The translations under genes and the position numbers were made by a program. From Glebionis coronaria (taxonomy: Eukaryota > Streptophyta > Magnoliopsida > Asterales > Asteraceae), in contig CM046876.1 of the NCBI GenBank assembly GCA_025667525.1, forward strand, positions 25,321,224 through 25,385,223: 64,000 nt of DNA. The letters are read 5' to 3'. The notes under the pieces are model-generated. The model was not told where the DNA came from and made no database searches. It worked only from the letters and a program-made list of their open reading frames with translations. Positions within the stretch are counted from its first letter, which is position 1. Each line of letters starts with the position of its first letter. Positions 11,030 through 27,253 of the stretch are shown here, piece after piece.

Positions 11030-12300
11030 CTAAGAATAAATAACTAAACATTTGGTCATACTAATAGAGTGGGATTTTATTAACATACATTTGATTAGTG
11101 ACTGCATATTATTGGTAAAAGACTCGCCTTCCTACATACAATGTAAAATGTTTTATATTTGTAAAACCATGTCATGAATTCAAAATAATAATTTTTGGTA
11201 ATCTCTGACATTAAATGGAAAGTGCACAAACATGCAGCTTTTGATCAAATATGTGCAGTTTTTGATCAAATATGTGTCTGCAACTTCAACTTTTCATCGT
11301 CTGCAAAACCAGAACTCCTCACTAACTCACCTTTGATTGTTTGCTTGTGAGAAGGCTTTATTTGTAGGTGTAGGTATAGCCAAAGTTGCAATCAGGAGCA
11401 TGCGTATAATACATCATAACATTGAATCCGTTTAAGACCCAACCAACCGGACCCGAGTCCATCCATTTATACGTGTTAGAATCAAGAGCAAAGAATTACA
11501 TGACTACCTATCGTGCCTATCCCAATAGCATCGCGAAGTGATTTGCTTTGACTCCTCTTTTCTTTTTTCTAATTCCATTTATCTTTGATTATTTTTCATA
11601 AATCAAGGTTACATTGTTCCTACATCCAATTAGACTTTCTAATGTTCGACCATATAATCATTAAGATGTTTATATGAAGATAAACTTACCATAGTAATTT
11701 CCATAGGCACGATCCTATTTTCCATGATCTCCTTTGTGCTCGAGATAATCCGTGTTATCCTTCTCTTTTTTGGAATCCTCGGTGTTGGTTATTTCGGTTA
11801 CGTCATGACCTCTGTTAACCAAAAGTGAGGGTACAAAGCTGTTTAAAAAAAATGTTAAACACAGATCAAATTAAAATCTACTACCATAAGTTAAGGCACA
11901 TAAATTCCAGCCAAATCAGAGTGTTTAGAACCCACACAGTTTCAAAATTAAGTCGAGGGAGCGGTAAGTACAGAATATGCGTTGGGTTATCTATCGGGCT
12001 TATGAGTCCATGTAAATTTAAAAAAGCTCCTAAATACTGCGTTTTCGCCTCATAACCTAAAATAAGCCCTAAGATTGACTTATAAGCCTAACTCATAAAC
12101 TCCTAAAATGAAAAAAAAATAGCTTAATAGTTATTTCCAACGCCGTAAGTTGGCCACGTAAGTTAAATCCAAACACCACCTTTAAGAGTTAATTTTTTTT
12201 AACCCGCATAACATGATGAACATTTCGCATATTAAGTATTAAGAATCAGAAAAAAGTAGTAGTTACTTTTGAGCAGTTTTGGCAGTAAGGTGAGATGAAC
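11030..12300. other. No clear gene; possible exon-like scraps on minus strand
   Basis: AT-rich intron-like DNA. A minus-strand piece near 11710-11830 reads as a charged segment (TEITNTEDSKKEKDN) with a stop soon after. It cannot be assigned and may be chance. No phospholipase D exons were found here. Confidence 0.35.
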
Positions 12301-12307
12301 AACTTAC

Positions 12308-12460
12308 TATGCTAGCATCATCCAAAGTAGAGTCGACCAATGCACGGGTACGTTTTGGTGCTCCCTTAACGGTGAAACTTATGTAAACAGAATCTTTATA
12401 CATGGAAATTAGAACATCAAAATCAGACGAATGAAATAGAAATTCCTTTTTCTCTAAAAC
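12308..12460 (-). other. Exon-like piece, unidentified
   Basis: Minus strand reads FDVLISMYKDSVYISFTVKG and on through APKRTRALVDSTLDDASI, ending before a GTAAGT donor. Composition and donor suggest a real captured exon. I do not recognise the family. Same strand as the flanking phospholipase D and dienelactone hydrolase fragments. Confidence 0.3.
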
Positions 12461-13300
12461 AATAAATAGTTTGCCTCTGTTTAGACAGAACCTAGTAAAC
12501 TTCAATCTTAATATGATCATGCTTTCTTTGTAGACAAACCTAGTTTATTCCTTAACTCTGATTATCTAGAGGATCATTGTTTTTGATAGTAGTAAAAAGA
12601 AAATACTGTTGATTGAACCGTAAAAGTATGCATTAAAAAAGCTCATATTTAGACATCATTAAACATGTACGCTCAGCGAAAAAGGCTATGGTATTTGACA
12701 AATTGTGTGAAAGTCATGATCAGAAAATCAAACATGGTTATTAATGTGTATAGTAAATTAAACACGGTCATTAATATGTTCGTACCTAATGTCTCAGCAT
12801 GAGACAAAAGCGAGAATCCCTAGAACTTGGAAAAAGCGTCGAGCGCAACAACATTCCAGATCTGCACAAAAATATGATTAAAAAAAGTTAATCCAACTGC
12901 CAAAACTAAAGTGACATCTCAACAAGCTTAAGATATTATCTATGCAACTGTCATACACTAAAAAATATAAGAAAAATTTTAATTATATATTTTTTAAAAA
13001 GTCTGAAAAAACACCAAACCAAACAGCCCTAAAACCATGGAATCGTAGAACAGTAGAAATCCCAATGTTGTCTGGCATACATCCATATATCCTCATTAGT
13101 TTAGTATAGTTATCCATAATAATAGGATAATTCCTATTCGTAGTAATATATGATAGTTTAGTTGTATATCTATTATAAGTTAAGATGTACCTTAAGAGAA
13201 AACTTATGAAATCATAAATAATGTCGTGTTGTGTTTTAGTTTATTACAACCCGGTACTGGTACTCGCTTAATAGTTGCATACCTTTTTTGTCCTTTGACT

Positions 13301-13511
13301 TCAAGCTGATAAATAACGGCTCATCCAGGACTGAAAACGAGGCCACGCCAGGTTAGCAAAACCTTGATTCTCATTTGTCATACCCAAACGCTTTCTCCTC
13401 TCAGAACCTTCAGGCGAAGTGTCCATAAAAGCATGTGTCGCACCATGGTATAAATGCACCTCGTATGGCTTCCCCCGACGCCTTCAGTTTTTCCTCAAGA
13501 CCTTTAGCAGC
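13301..13511 (-). pseudogene. Dienelactone hydrolase-like gene fragment (last exon)
   Basis: After a TTTTGTAG acceptor the minus strand reads AAKGLEEKLKASG, then, one base out of frame, KPYEVHLYHGATHAFMDTSP and on to RFQSWMSRYLSA and a stop. This matches the C-terminal end of plant carboxymethylenebutenolidase/dienelactone hydrolase proteins, including the catalytic His in THAF. A single inserted G in a run of five breaks the frame. The N-terminal part with the nucleophile Cys is absent. Likely a captured exon in the same transposon block as the phospholipase D fragment. Confidence 0.75.
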
Positions 13512-14202
13512 CTACAAAATAATACCTCGCACTCTAGTCTTCTAAACATATGGATCTCGTGTTACCTTATATAAGATGAAACACCCTTAAATAAACACAT
13601 CGCAATAAGCAAACAGCTCATGAGTTTGACTGATTAAGAATAAGCATATACACAAAAGTATCACTTAATAAGCAAATAATCACATTTTTGAATAACTCAA
13701 TCACTAGAAAGAAACCATTAAGAAATCTGAAACTTACCATTTTTAGGAACACTTTTTTTTAATGTGTAAGAACACTAAATTATCTTAGTAACCCAAAATC
13801 AAAAGCACAAATTAACATCACCCGAAAAATTTAACATTTTTAGTTTATTACCAATTAATCTCGTTTCTCCCATCGTCTCTTGCAGTACCTCACTGACATG
13901 TGCCGGCGTCTCCAAAAGTCGTAACATCTTTACCCAATATCCATAATCAAAAACTGAAATTAAAGAAACTGAATAGTGATTAGGAGTTTTAATTTGCTTG
14001 GGTTTTAATTTAAAAAAAAGATACCTGATGATTCACGCGACTTGGATCACCATAACCCGCATAAAATAGATATATTATTCTAAGTTTCTATACAATTATT
14101 ACATAACGTATTCTTTTACCTTTTTACCCATATCTCATCATTGTTATAATAGCATAATTTTAAAAGGTTTCTTAAAAGCAGCAAACAAGATCTGAAAACA
14201 AA
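13512..14202. other. AT-rich stretch with one exon-like scrap
   Basis: Around 13860-13945 the minus strand reads DYGYWVKMLRLLETPAHVSE, which could be a further captured exon but matches nothing I know. The rest looks intron-like or intergenic. Confidence 0.3.
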
Positions 14203-15094
14203 TACAATATCTAATTATTAAAGATCATGAAAATCGCTTGCTATGAGAATGACTCCTGTAAGCCAAGCTTTTATTAAGCAATTCGAGCTCAAGCTCGATT
14301 TTGGCTCGATCAAGCCAAGTTTTTATCAAGCTCAAGCCTAAGCTCAAGCTCAAAAAATAGCTCGAAACTATATCAAACTCAAGCTCAAGCTTTTAATAGC
14401 TCGGCTCGAGTTATTATCAAGCTTTTTCAAGCTCTATCAAAAATATGTTTTTATAATGAATTTATATAAGCAACTAATTGTTAATTTGAGTATTAACTTA
14501 ACTTTAAAGGCTAATTTTATAAATAAATAATATATTCTAGAAGGACTTTTAACTCTGATTACATTTATATTTTTTTTCTTTGTGTTTTAAACGATTCTTT
14601 ATTTTTGTAAATTTAATTATTACATTTACTCGGTATTTGGTGGAATACTACAATATCTAATTATTAAAGATCATGAAAATCGCTTGCTATGAGAATGACT
14701 CCTGTAAGCCAAGCTTTTATTAAGCAACTCGAGCTCAAGCTTGATTTTGGCTCGATCAAGCCAAGCTTTTATCAAGCTCAAGCCTAAGCTCAAGCTCAAA
14801 AAATAGCTCGAAACTATATCAAACTCAAGCTCAAGCTTTTAATAGCTCGGCTCGAGTTATTATCAAGCTTTTTCAAGCTCTATCAAAAATATGTTTTTAT
14901 AATGAATTTATATAAGCAACTAATTGTTAATTTGAGTATTAACTTAACTTTAAAGGCTAATTTTATAAATAAATAATATATTCTAGAAGGACTTTTAACT
15001 CTGATTACATTTATATTTTTTTTCTTTGTGTTTTAAACGATTCTTTATTTTTGTAAATTTAATTATTACATTTACTCGGTATTTGGTGGAATAC
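14203..15094 (+). repeat. 446-bp tandem duplication
   Basis: 14203-14648 and 14649-15094 are nearly identical head-to-tail copies starting TACAATATCTAATTATTAAA. By eye they differ at only a few bases (for example AATTCGAGCTC versus AACTCGAGCTC). Both contain AAGCTCAAGC-type repeats. The near identity suggests a recent unequal exchange. Confidence 0.9.
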
Positions 15095-15541
15095 AATATG
15101 TGTATAAATATTTATTGTACTCTTCTTATTGATAAACGCAACGTGTCTAAATTGCGCTCGCATTCACATCATGCAATGGCTTTTAGGGACCTTAATCGTA
15201 TTGGAGCGCAAAACACATTTTGAAACCAAGATCGTACGATAATTTTATTATAGGTTTTATTAATGTTAAATAAATCAAATTTGTTTTAAATAATGATTTT
15301 TGTTTTTATTTATTTTATACATATGTTTATTGATGAGATTTATTATAAAAAAAAATTAAACTATATATATTCAAGCCTTTCAAGCCAAGCTCAAGTTTTT
15401 ATCAAGCCTTCAAGCCAAGCTCAAACCAAGATTGATAAAGCTTGACAAGCTATCAAGTCAAGCTCAAGAATACAAGTTTAATATCAAGCCAAGCTCAAAC
15501 CTTATTAAACTTAAGCTCGGCTCGACTCGATTACACCCCTA
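14260..15541. mobile_element. hAT-like repeat rich in AAGCTC/CTCGAGC words, left end unclear
   Basis: The right end CTCGATTACACCCCTA at 15541 resembles hAT-type non-autonomous elements starting TAGGGGTGTAA. The interior is built from AAGCTCAAGCC and GGCTCGA words. No matching left terminus or target duplication was found, and the 446-bp duplication obscures the structure. Confidence 0.35.
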
Positions 15542-16081
15542 GCTCCAAGACTCATTCTTTTAATTAATTTGAACATAAAAGCAAGAAATAAAACCCAACT
15601 GATGCTAAGCTACTGTAAGAAACGTTAATTGGATATATGTAGACAAATAGGTCAATGTTAGAAAAATCATGTGAAACAACTTATTCGAATCACAGTCTAA
15701 TTCGATGAAACTAAATCTTTGGTTTTGACTATATTAAAAGCTTTTAGCAAATCATATATTGTACACTAAATAGTTTAACTGACGGTAGGATTCTCATGTT
15801 TTTCCAGCAATAAACTAAGGGTAGGTAATAAAACATGTCAAATAATGTTTTTTTAATTTTAAATCCAGAAAATATAATAAAATCATGTTTTGGATATACA
15901 CGTGCATTTTAAAGTTTTTGGAAAGATTTCAAAGTAATTACAGATCTTTTAAGAATGTTGTTGATGTAATTCTAATGTTTTACTAGCCCACTTTGTTGTA
16001 ACTCACCTAAGTGAAAACCCATCAGTTTTACTACAAGTCGTGCGTGAGTTAATAAGCAAGGGTGAGAGTCAAGAGTGAGAT

Positions 16082-16434
16082 TAGGGCTGAGCATGGCAGA
16101 CCTTAAATCGATTCGGACCGGAAAATTGACCAAAACTGGAAAAACGGACCGAATCGAATAGAACAGAACCGGACCGAACAATTTCGGTCCGATCCTCAGT
16201 CCGAGGTTTTGGACGAACTCGGTCCTCGGTCCGGTAGGTCCCGCCTGACCCGGTCCAGTCCGATTCGGTCTTATCAAAATTTCGTCGATTATGCCTAATA
16301 GGACCGGACAGGACCGAGGACCGAACCAGATCGAACCAACCCGACCGGACCAGAATATTTAGGTCCGGTCTCTGTCCGGGTTTTCGGTCCATTTCGGTCC
16401 TCGGTCTGGTCCGGTCCCGGAATGCTCAGCCCTA
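16082..16434. mobile_element. hAT-type MITE 1 (353 bp)
   Basis: Terminal inverted repeats TAGGGCTGAGCAT and ATGCTCAGCCCTA, flanked by perfect 8-bp target duplications AGTGAGAT at 16074-16081 and 16435-16442. An 8-bp duplication marks hAT transposition. The interior is packed with GGTCCGGT/ACCGGACC words and has no coding sequence for a transposase. Confidence 0.9.
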
Positions 16435-16442
16435 AGTGAGAT

Positions 16443-17723
16443 TGAAAACTCACGAGTGGCTTTGTCAACCATTCCGGCCAACCTTAAAATTATGCATGTT
16501 TTGTGTTTTTTTTTTGTGTTTTTATTATTCTCTAGCTTTGCTTGATATTTATTTTCAAGCCAAACATCTGTACTACATATAAAGATATTGATATCTCTCT
16601 CCTAATTTAATATTAAGTAGTATAACTCTTAAACCTTATTGTATATTCATAAAATGTACAAAACTTAATTTTAAGTAATACAACTTATTAAGATTATGTT
16701 ACAAACCATTAATTAAATGTTTTTTAAATTTAAAATATAATTAATACATATAATAAAACATAATATACAAATAAAAACAAATTAAATACACCATTAATAT
16801 TATTTTTAAAACACTTTTAAAATAAAAAATTTATATATATATTACCGTCCATATGGTACAAAATTAAAAAACACATAAATCTTCGTAATATATATGGCAA
16901 GTTGATGGTTCAAATGGTTTTATATCGGACCAACGAAGTCATCCGGAAACTGAAGTCGCATCCGGTTCGACTAACTAATAAAAGCTATCTGAAAATGAAA
17001 CAGCGTGAGAGTGAACTATTTTCTTTTTGTTTTTTTCACGCTAATCGGTTCGTTATTTTTATTTTGTTTACGCTTGAACTTTAATTATAAGGTACTCGTA
17101 ATTGCAATGCGCGGTACCTCTACTTATAATAAACTTAACTTTCTAATAGGCAAGTGTTATTACAAAAAATTAAATTTTTAGAGCATGAGAATCTGAGAAA
17201 GGGTGAAAACTTGACATCACAATTCACATGCGTGAAGTTGGAAGAAAAACAATAATATGTGTCGGGCTTTTAGCTGAAAAAATCGTTTCCACATACTGTA
17301 TTTACTTCGAACTTATAAGTCAAACCTTTTACTTGATTTTATATACTTTTAAGTCTTACTACATATGAGTTCTCAAACATGTAACTAGAACATTATAATT
17401 ATTCATCACGTTATTCTTTCATGACTCATTTAATATCACTATGTTCAAAACAAAAAAGATTAAAATCGCGTTGTATAAGAGTATGCTTAATCTTTAAATA
17501 CACTTTTAAAGACCTAGTAATATTTTCAATCATAAACGGTTCGTAAAAACCTTTCACTCAGTACGTACTTAATATACTTTCCTATCCACAATAAAGGGTA
17601 TTAGGGTTACACCGATAACCAAGTTACAACGATTGTACGTATTTGTACAGCTAACATTTATCTTGAGTTTTACAACACATCACTTTCGAAGGATCACGTG
17701 ACTGTGCAGTAATTAAGTTGTAC
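16443..17723. other. AT-rich intergenic DNA upstream of the carboxypeptidase gene
   Basis: No gene, RNA or clear repeat border seen. The short ORFs have no family resemblance. Confidence 0.5.
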
Positions 17724-17731
17724 TTTAAATA
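17724..17731 (+). promoter_or_regulatory. TATA-like box upstream of the carboxypeptidase gene
   Basis: TTTAAATAGG lies about 90 bases upstream of the ATG at 17818, a normal distance for a plant TATA element plus short leader. Weak consensus, so only a candidate. Confidence 0.4.
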
Positions 17732-17817
17732 GGGGGACAACCTTTGAGAATCTTTTTTGCATCTAGTACATCATTCTTGCATCTAAGCTAGTACTCCATA
17801 ATAAGCTTCTGTCTGTC

Positions 17818-21035
<3,218 letters not shown>

Positions 21036-22190
21036 TAATTTATGTATTTTATTAAGCTTGGTTCAGTAAATCCACGTATTTTAAGTAGTGATTAACTTAA
21101 GGGGAAAGTGAGCGTGTGGCTGTTACGTGTAGAACCTTCGAAACTATGTCGGTTTGATACTAATCTTACAAAATGAGATCCCCAAGCTTGTCACCTTTTA
21201 TGTTCTCATCTGAGTGATACTCCTTTTCTTTGGTCATTTTGTGTTGCAAAATCGATATTCCTTGATCGTTCATGTTTGGGTTTGCTCTCTCCTTTATCAC
21301 CCTCACTGTGTGTAAAATCTATGACACGCGATATACCCAATTTGAAAAAGATTGGATTTAAATTCATAGAAGGATGAAAATGATGTTTTGTGATATTTTG
21401 GCAGAATTTATGTGTCATAACAAAGAAACAAAAGGGTACACACTACAACAGATTACGCATTTATTAACGTTTTTTTCACACTTTATGAACTATCTATCTA
21501 TTTTAACTAATAAACCAAAATAAATTACAAGCACCTTAAGCTTGAAACATTAAAAAATCTTCCTTAATTAACCCAAATGTACAAACCTTTAAAGCTAAAG
21601 CATTAAAACTGCCATTAAAACATTTCCTAAATTAAAATAAGATTTAAACATAATGAAAATAATGTTTAACAAATTTATTTTTAGACACTCAACAATGATT
21701 TTAAAACGTATCATTCAAAGATGTTTAACGCTTTTTTTTAAATTTTGAAAAAAAAACGTGTTATTCTTTATATCTATAATCTATCTATAATACATTATAA
21801 AGAGCTCATCTCAATTGTTGAAATACTTGAATTTTTCAACAGTTCCTTATATAGATTTTTAACAAACCGTATATTTATGTTGAATTTATAAAAGGTGCCA
21901 TTTGCTTTAAACCAACGTATGAAGTGAACATTAGGAAGTGTTGAATATTTGCCAAGAATCAAGTCATAGCAATGAAAATGCTTACTTAAAATAGCAAAAT
22001 CACAACAATTTTGGAAGTGTTGAAAATGGAATTGGTGAAAACGTGTGATATAGACGGAATGTTTCAAATAGAATATATGCATAAGGTTTGAAGTAATCTT
22101 AGAAATGGAAAGTCTTTAATTCGTCATACATATTTTTTTCCAGCTTTTCAAATACATTGCTGGCAACTTTATTTCATAAGTTGAAACTTA
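21036..22190. other. 3' flank of the carboxypeptidase gene
   Basis: AT-rich, no gene recognised. The first few hundred bases presumably include the 3' untranslated region. The ORFs at 21206-21418 and 21795-22082 on the minus strand have no family resemblance. Confidence 0.5.
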
Positions 22191-22560
22191 TGAAGCTAAA
22201 TAAAGAAATGATATGAAATAATTTCCTACATAAATAACTCTGAGAGAGCTGGGAGTCGTTGGCACGAGAAGGTGGTGCCAAAGCCGCCACGTAGGATTTT
22301 GGGGCTTTGGCACCAGAAACCCTTTGGCACCACATTTGTGGGGGAGTGGTTGGCACGAGAAAAAGTTGTGCCAAAGGGGTATAATGGGCCCACATAAACC
22401 TCACTTTAAAACTAAAAAAATCAAATATCTTTTGGCATGAGCTGTTAGCTTTGGCGCGAGGCTTCTTGGCGTGAGGCCGGGAGTGGTGCGCCATTGATGG
22501 TCTGGCGCCAAAGACTTACCAGCCATCCAACAGCCACCCACTCCCCCCACTCTGAGCGTT
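22191..22560. other. GC-richer block with repeated TTGGCAC/GTGCCAA words
   Basis: Words such as TTGGCACGAG, GGTGCCAAAG and GGCGCCAAAG recur in both orientations, so the block can fold on itself. It may be a small non-autonomous transposon, but no clean terminal repeats or target duplication were found. Confidence 0.35.
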
Positions 22561-24360
22561 CATTTGATAAAACAAGTAGGATACCGAAAGTCACTCTCTC
22601 TTAACCACACACCCACTGTCGCCACCATTTTTGTTGCCGCCTGCCAAGCCAATGATCATGGTTTCGGTAGAGTAGGTGGTTTTAGTGTGTTTGGTGGTTT
22701 GGGTGCGTTTATGGTGGTTTTGATAACTTTGGTTTGCCTAATGTTATTTATCTTAAATCCAAGGTACTTTTTGGTTGATCTAATGAATATTGGTTATTTT
22801 GTTGCTTCAGATCTATTAAAGGAAACATAACTCGATGTGGCCATCATCTTACGTGTTAATTGAAACATAAACGAAGGTATTTATAAATTATAATGAAAGG
22901 GTAATTCAACTTTGTAAGTAATGATTGTGTGTGTATGATGTCTTTACCAGTAGAGTTTAAATTCTTTTCATGTGAATATGCATTGCTCTTTGATGTTGGT
23001 GATTGGGACATATGAAGGTTAGGATTTGAATTGGCAATTTATAGGGTGAATTTATTTTATATAACCTTATGAAAAGGTTTTTGTGATAGTTTTATATTTT
23101 GTAATATCTATTTTAAATCCCTGTTTGCTCTTATTGCTCATAATTGTCCCGAAACTTGTTAATTGTAAAATCTTAAGTGACACCTTTAATTTACAAAAGC
23201 GAGAGAGGCTAAATGGTGCATATCTCGATATGATTAAAATGTATATTAACATGACAAGATACATTTGAGTTTATACCTGTTAAGGTGTAGGCTTTCAACT
23301 ATAGATTCTGTTTGAGCATTATGTTTGTGTGCCCATAAGTTCGACCAAATGATTATGAAACCATTTTTTTTATTCATTTTTTTCATCTTTGTTGTTTTTT
23401 CCTTATCATTATCTCTACAATTATGATTCAAATGTTATTACTTATTATTATAGGCTAATGTAGTTTTAAAGCAGATTTTTCTACTTTATATTTCAGTTTA
23501 CAGAGTGGCCTCAAACTGCACTAGAATGCCAAGTAGAATTCCATGAACTAGACACAAACTAAAATCTGTGTGCATGATTATTTAAAATTATACTTTTCAT
23601 TTCTTTGAAATGATAGCCTGATACATACTTATATGATCTTATTGACTCATCTAAATTGCTCTTCGTTTTTTGTTTTCATAACTTTTTGTGACTGAAAACT
23701 CAGAAAGGTTCTTAAAAACATACAATGTTCTCAGCTTTCAAGTATTATATGTTTTAAACAGACTTACAAACACGATTGAAGTATTAGATGTATGATGGGA
23801 ACTTTTACTCCATTCACGTGTCCTTAAGTAAAAGATAAGCTAGAGATAAGCAACCTTATTTTCATTTTGATTTAGTTGTGATTTTGTTTAAACCCCGTGC
23901 ATGTATGTTTATCATAGTGTTCGATGCCTTATTTTCATTTTGATTGAGTTGTGCTTAATTTTGTTAGACACAAATATTTAAAGATACTTTTATAACTTCT
24001 TTATATTGTCTGGATTCTCGACTCTTTGTTTAGTGGCCACGATGCTTCTTATATACATAATAAATGAATCAAGTTTATGCATCAAAAGAGGGAAAATGAT
24101 TTAAATTCTCAAATTGCATGACAAAAATATGACTAAAAACAAGATCGAGATTCTGCAAACTAAAATATGACATATGTCAAATTGAAAGTATTACACGGGT
24201 TTTAAGCTATTAGGTATTATTAGAAAAGCAATATTAAAAAAAATTCTTTAGCACTACAAATACTGTTCATAAAAAAAATTATTCGCTGACGAAATTTTTT
24301 CGGAACCGGAAACCAATTACGAGATTATTGATTTATCTTACTATAATATCGGTATCGTTA
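22561..24360. other. AT-rich stretch without gene
   Basis: No coding exon could be supported. This is probably the body of the Helitron that ends at 24411 or ordinary intergenic DNA. Confidence 0.4.
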
Positions 24361-24382
24361 ATTATTTGCCACTAAGCAATTT

Positions 24383-24411
24383 CCGCCGCTATGCGTGGGT
24401 ACTCGTCTAGT
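24383..24411 (+). mobile_element. Helitron 3' terminus (plus strand)
   Basis: GC-rich hairpin around CCGCCGCTATGCGTGGG, eight bases, then CTAGT at 24407-24411. The last 50 or so bases match the minus-strand terminus at 9823-9795, so it is the same family. The body lies to the left. Because the carboxypeptidase gene lies on the same strand to the left, it could be inside this Helitron, but the 5' TC end was not found. Confidence 0.7.
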
Positions 24412-25058
24412 ATTTTGTAAAGGAGGTTTTTTTCTCAAAAATCAATTCTTAATTAAATAACCAAAACTCTTTATAAACGTAAAAAACTAAAAAAAAATTT
24501 ATTTAGGAAATGTTTTATAAACGTAAATAAATTGTCAGTGTATAATAATTTTACTACAAAAAACAATAAAAAATATATAAATGTGGTGTTTTATAAATGT
24601 AAAAAAATATACATTGTACAAACTTTCAAAAAAAGAATATTTATAAACATATTATTTTAAAATGTTATTTTTAAACAAACTTTATAAACAAATTTTTTTA
24701 AACAAAATTTTATAAACTTTCAGTATTGTTAGCTATCATTAAGAAATATTTGACAATCTATTTTATATAATAAAACAAAATATATTACAAGTGTATAAAG
24801 CACAAATATTAAATGCAAGAATTAAATTGTTTACCATAAATAATCCTAAGTACAAGTATTTTAAGCATAAAGAATTAAGAAGCAATTAAAAGCATTGCCT
24901 TAAATATATCAACAAAAACTCCTAATGTCAGCAATTGCATTGTGTGATATATTGGTGTAAACTGTTTATTTTTCTTATTTTTGTAAACTTAAAAAAAAGG
25001 TTTAGTTATTTTTTATTTTTGTAAAAAACATTTCATTAATCTTTACAAAAAAACGTTT
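24412..25058. other. AT-rich stretch, no gene
   Basis: Long A/T runs and repeated TTTTTGTAAACTTA-like words. Nothing coding or RNA-like supported. Confidence 0.5.
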
Positions 25059-25066
25059 CATTATTT

Positions 25067-25414
25067 TAGGGATGAGCATTTGGACCCGAATCCCGAATTG
25101 AATCCGAACCGTTCCCGGAACCGTACCGATTCCCGATACCCGAATCCCGTTCGGTACGGTACCGGGACTACGAAATAAGGTGAAAAAAAATTCGGGACCA
25201 CTAATTCGGGACGGGACCGGTACCAAATCGGGAAATTCCCGAAAAAGAACGGGAAAATCCCGATTTCCCGGTACCGGTACCGATTCCCGTACCGGTACCG
25301 ATACCCGAATCCCGTTCGGTACGGTACCGGTACCATAAATTTATGCTCGGGAAATAATCGGTACCACTAATTCGGGACGGGTTCGGGACGGGACCGGTAC
25401 CGAGCTCATCCCTA
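25067..25414. mobile_element. hAT-type MITE 2 (348 bp)
   Basis: Terminal inverted repeats TAGGGATGAGC and GCTCATCCCTA with perfect 8-bp target duplications CATTATTT at 25059-25066 and 25415-25422. The interior consists of GGTACCGG, CGGGAC and CCCGAATCCCG words, which are quasi-palindromic. No transposase coding sequence. Confidence 0.9.
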
Positions 25415-25422
25415 CATTATTT

Positions 25423-26780
25423 ATATCTTAAACTTCAACAAGTCTACATAAATTCAATGATAACAAATGTATTTTATGAGAATTGGTGACCCAAATTTAT
25501 TTTTCACAAAACCCATTTTTAAAAGTTTCATAACGGTGATTAATTAAATAAGTGTAAATTTAAAAATGCGTTTAATAATTTGTTATTTTAAAAAAAACAT
25601 TTCATTAATCTTTAAAAGAAACGTTTCATCATTTTTAATTTTTGTAAACTTAAATGTTTTACTTTTCTAGAACTTTTAAAGGTTGCATAAAAATTTTTAT
25701 TTTTTAAAAACATTTTTGGTTATTTTTTATTTTTGTAAAAAACATTTAAGCTAAAATTAAAAATATTTCCTAAATTACCTCTAATGTACAAGTTATCTAA
25801 GCTAAAACAATTAAAAACATTACCATATTTACATCAAAAAAACTGTGAAAAGTTGTATTACTTTCGTGTGATGTTAATTAATTTTTGTGTATATCACCAA
25901 AAAAATTATAAAAATATGAAAAGTTGTAAAAATCCATTTGCAAATATACAACGAAACAATTATAATGAATAATTTAATGTATACTTTTTAAATATACAAA
26001 TTATATAAATAAGGAAAGTCATGACAATTATTTAAATATTAAGAATAAAATTAGTATAATTTTAGAAAGTCATAACAAATATTTAAAACGTATCATTAAA
26101 ATTTTTTTAAGAAAGTTTATGAAAAAAAATAATTTTAAGAAAAAAATAATTTATGAACAGCCAATGTACAAAGTTTGTAAAAAAAATCATTTGCAAATAA
26201 AAGCTTCCTATATGAAAAAAATTAAACAAGATTTGTACAAGCATTTTAAGTTACAAATTTAAGGTGCATTAAATTTCTTTTCATAAATAACTCATCTTTT
26301 TGCAAAAAACGGTTTGGATCAATATTTGGCTGGCCCAGACAATTCAAATTTTAAAAAACATCTAGGATATATAAGGAAACTATATCAATTCAGTTTAATA
26401 AATACCAAATATTTATAGTAATGTGTTTAAGGTCATTAAAATTAAAACGCATATCTCAGTTAATTGGGACGCTCCTCTCCTAAAATGTCTCAAGCTAACC
26501 TTAACATCAGTGTTCTATAGAAATGGACAGTGCATATGCTCAATTGCTGCACAATGATATGCATTCATGATCATACAAACCCTATGCACATAAAACTCTT
26601 TCTTCTTGATCTTCATTCTATGAAGAAATTATGCAAAGCAATTCTTTGTTTTTCTGGCATTAAACGAATTGGATGATTCGTTACATGATACATTAATGAT
26701 CTAAGGACTCTAAATGATAATATGATCCTACGGGTTCGTATCCTAAGCACATACAACTCTCTCTTCTTGATCTCATTTTC
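25423..26780. other. AT-rich stretch, no gene
   Basis: No coding exon. Two related pieces near 26590-26640 and 26750-26800 share CTTCTTGATCT and ATTATGCAAA words and may be a decayed direct repeat near the 5' side of the gene fragments that follow. Confidence 0.4.
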
Positions 26781-26923
26781 TTAAAACATTATGCAAAACA
26801 TGTAGATAGCAACTGATTTGTATCCATTGGTAAGTCACAACTGTATCCATTCTTTATAATTGATTTTTGCTTGATTAATTTTAAATTCGATTATAGCATA
26901 TGATTTTTCTTTATGTCTTTGTA

Positions 26924-27253
26924 GGAATCACAATCATCTCATCTACCTACCAGTTTACATCAATGTCGGTATGTGGCTTCCTACTCTCTATTGCTTTAGT
27001 GTTAATTTGTGTAATATGCGAACGCTAATGTATATTCATGTTTGTTTTTTTCCTGATTTTTGGGTTTGTTTGTATTAAGATACAAATTTTGTATGTCTGA
27101 TCTTATGATATTTTTGTCGATGTTTTTGATGAATTAGAACCTGTTGCAAGAGAGATCCCCCATGAGGAACGTTTTCACCAAACTGCTGTTTCTACCAAAT
27201 TTAAACTTCAGCTCTTCCCATGCAATGAAAATATACGTAGAGCATTGGAAATG
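26924..27253 (+). pseudogene. TSL-kinase-interacting-protein-like exon fragment
   Basis: The exon at 27138-27253 (acceptor GAATTAG, donor GTAGGT) encodes AREIPHEERFHQTAVSTKFK followed by LQLFPCNENIRRALEM. The TKFKLQLFP...ALEM part resembles the start of the conserved domain of TSL-kinase interacting protein 1 of plants, a nuclear partner of the Tousled kinase. A short exon-like piece at about 26925-26968 lies upstream on the same strand. The rest of the protein is missing. The assignment rests on one exon and remembered family sequence. Confidence 0.45.

Noticed and set aside
22191..22560. Possible MITE with repeated TTGGCAC words
   Set aside because: No convincing terminal inverted repeat pair or target duplication could be placed, so only the composition is recorded.
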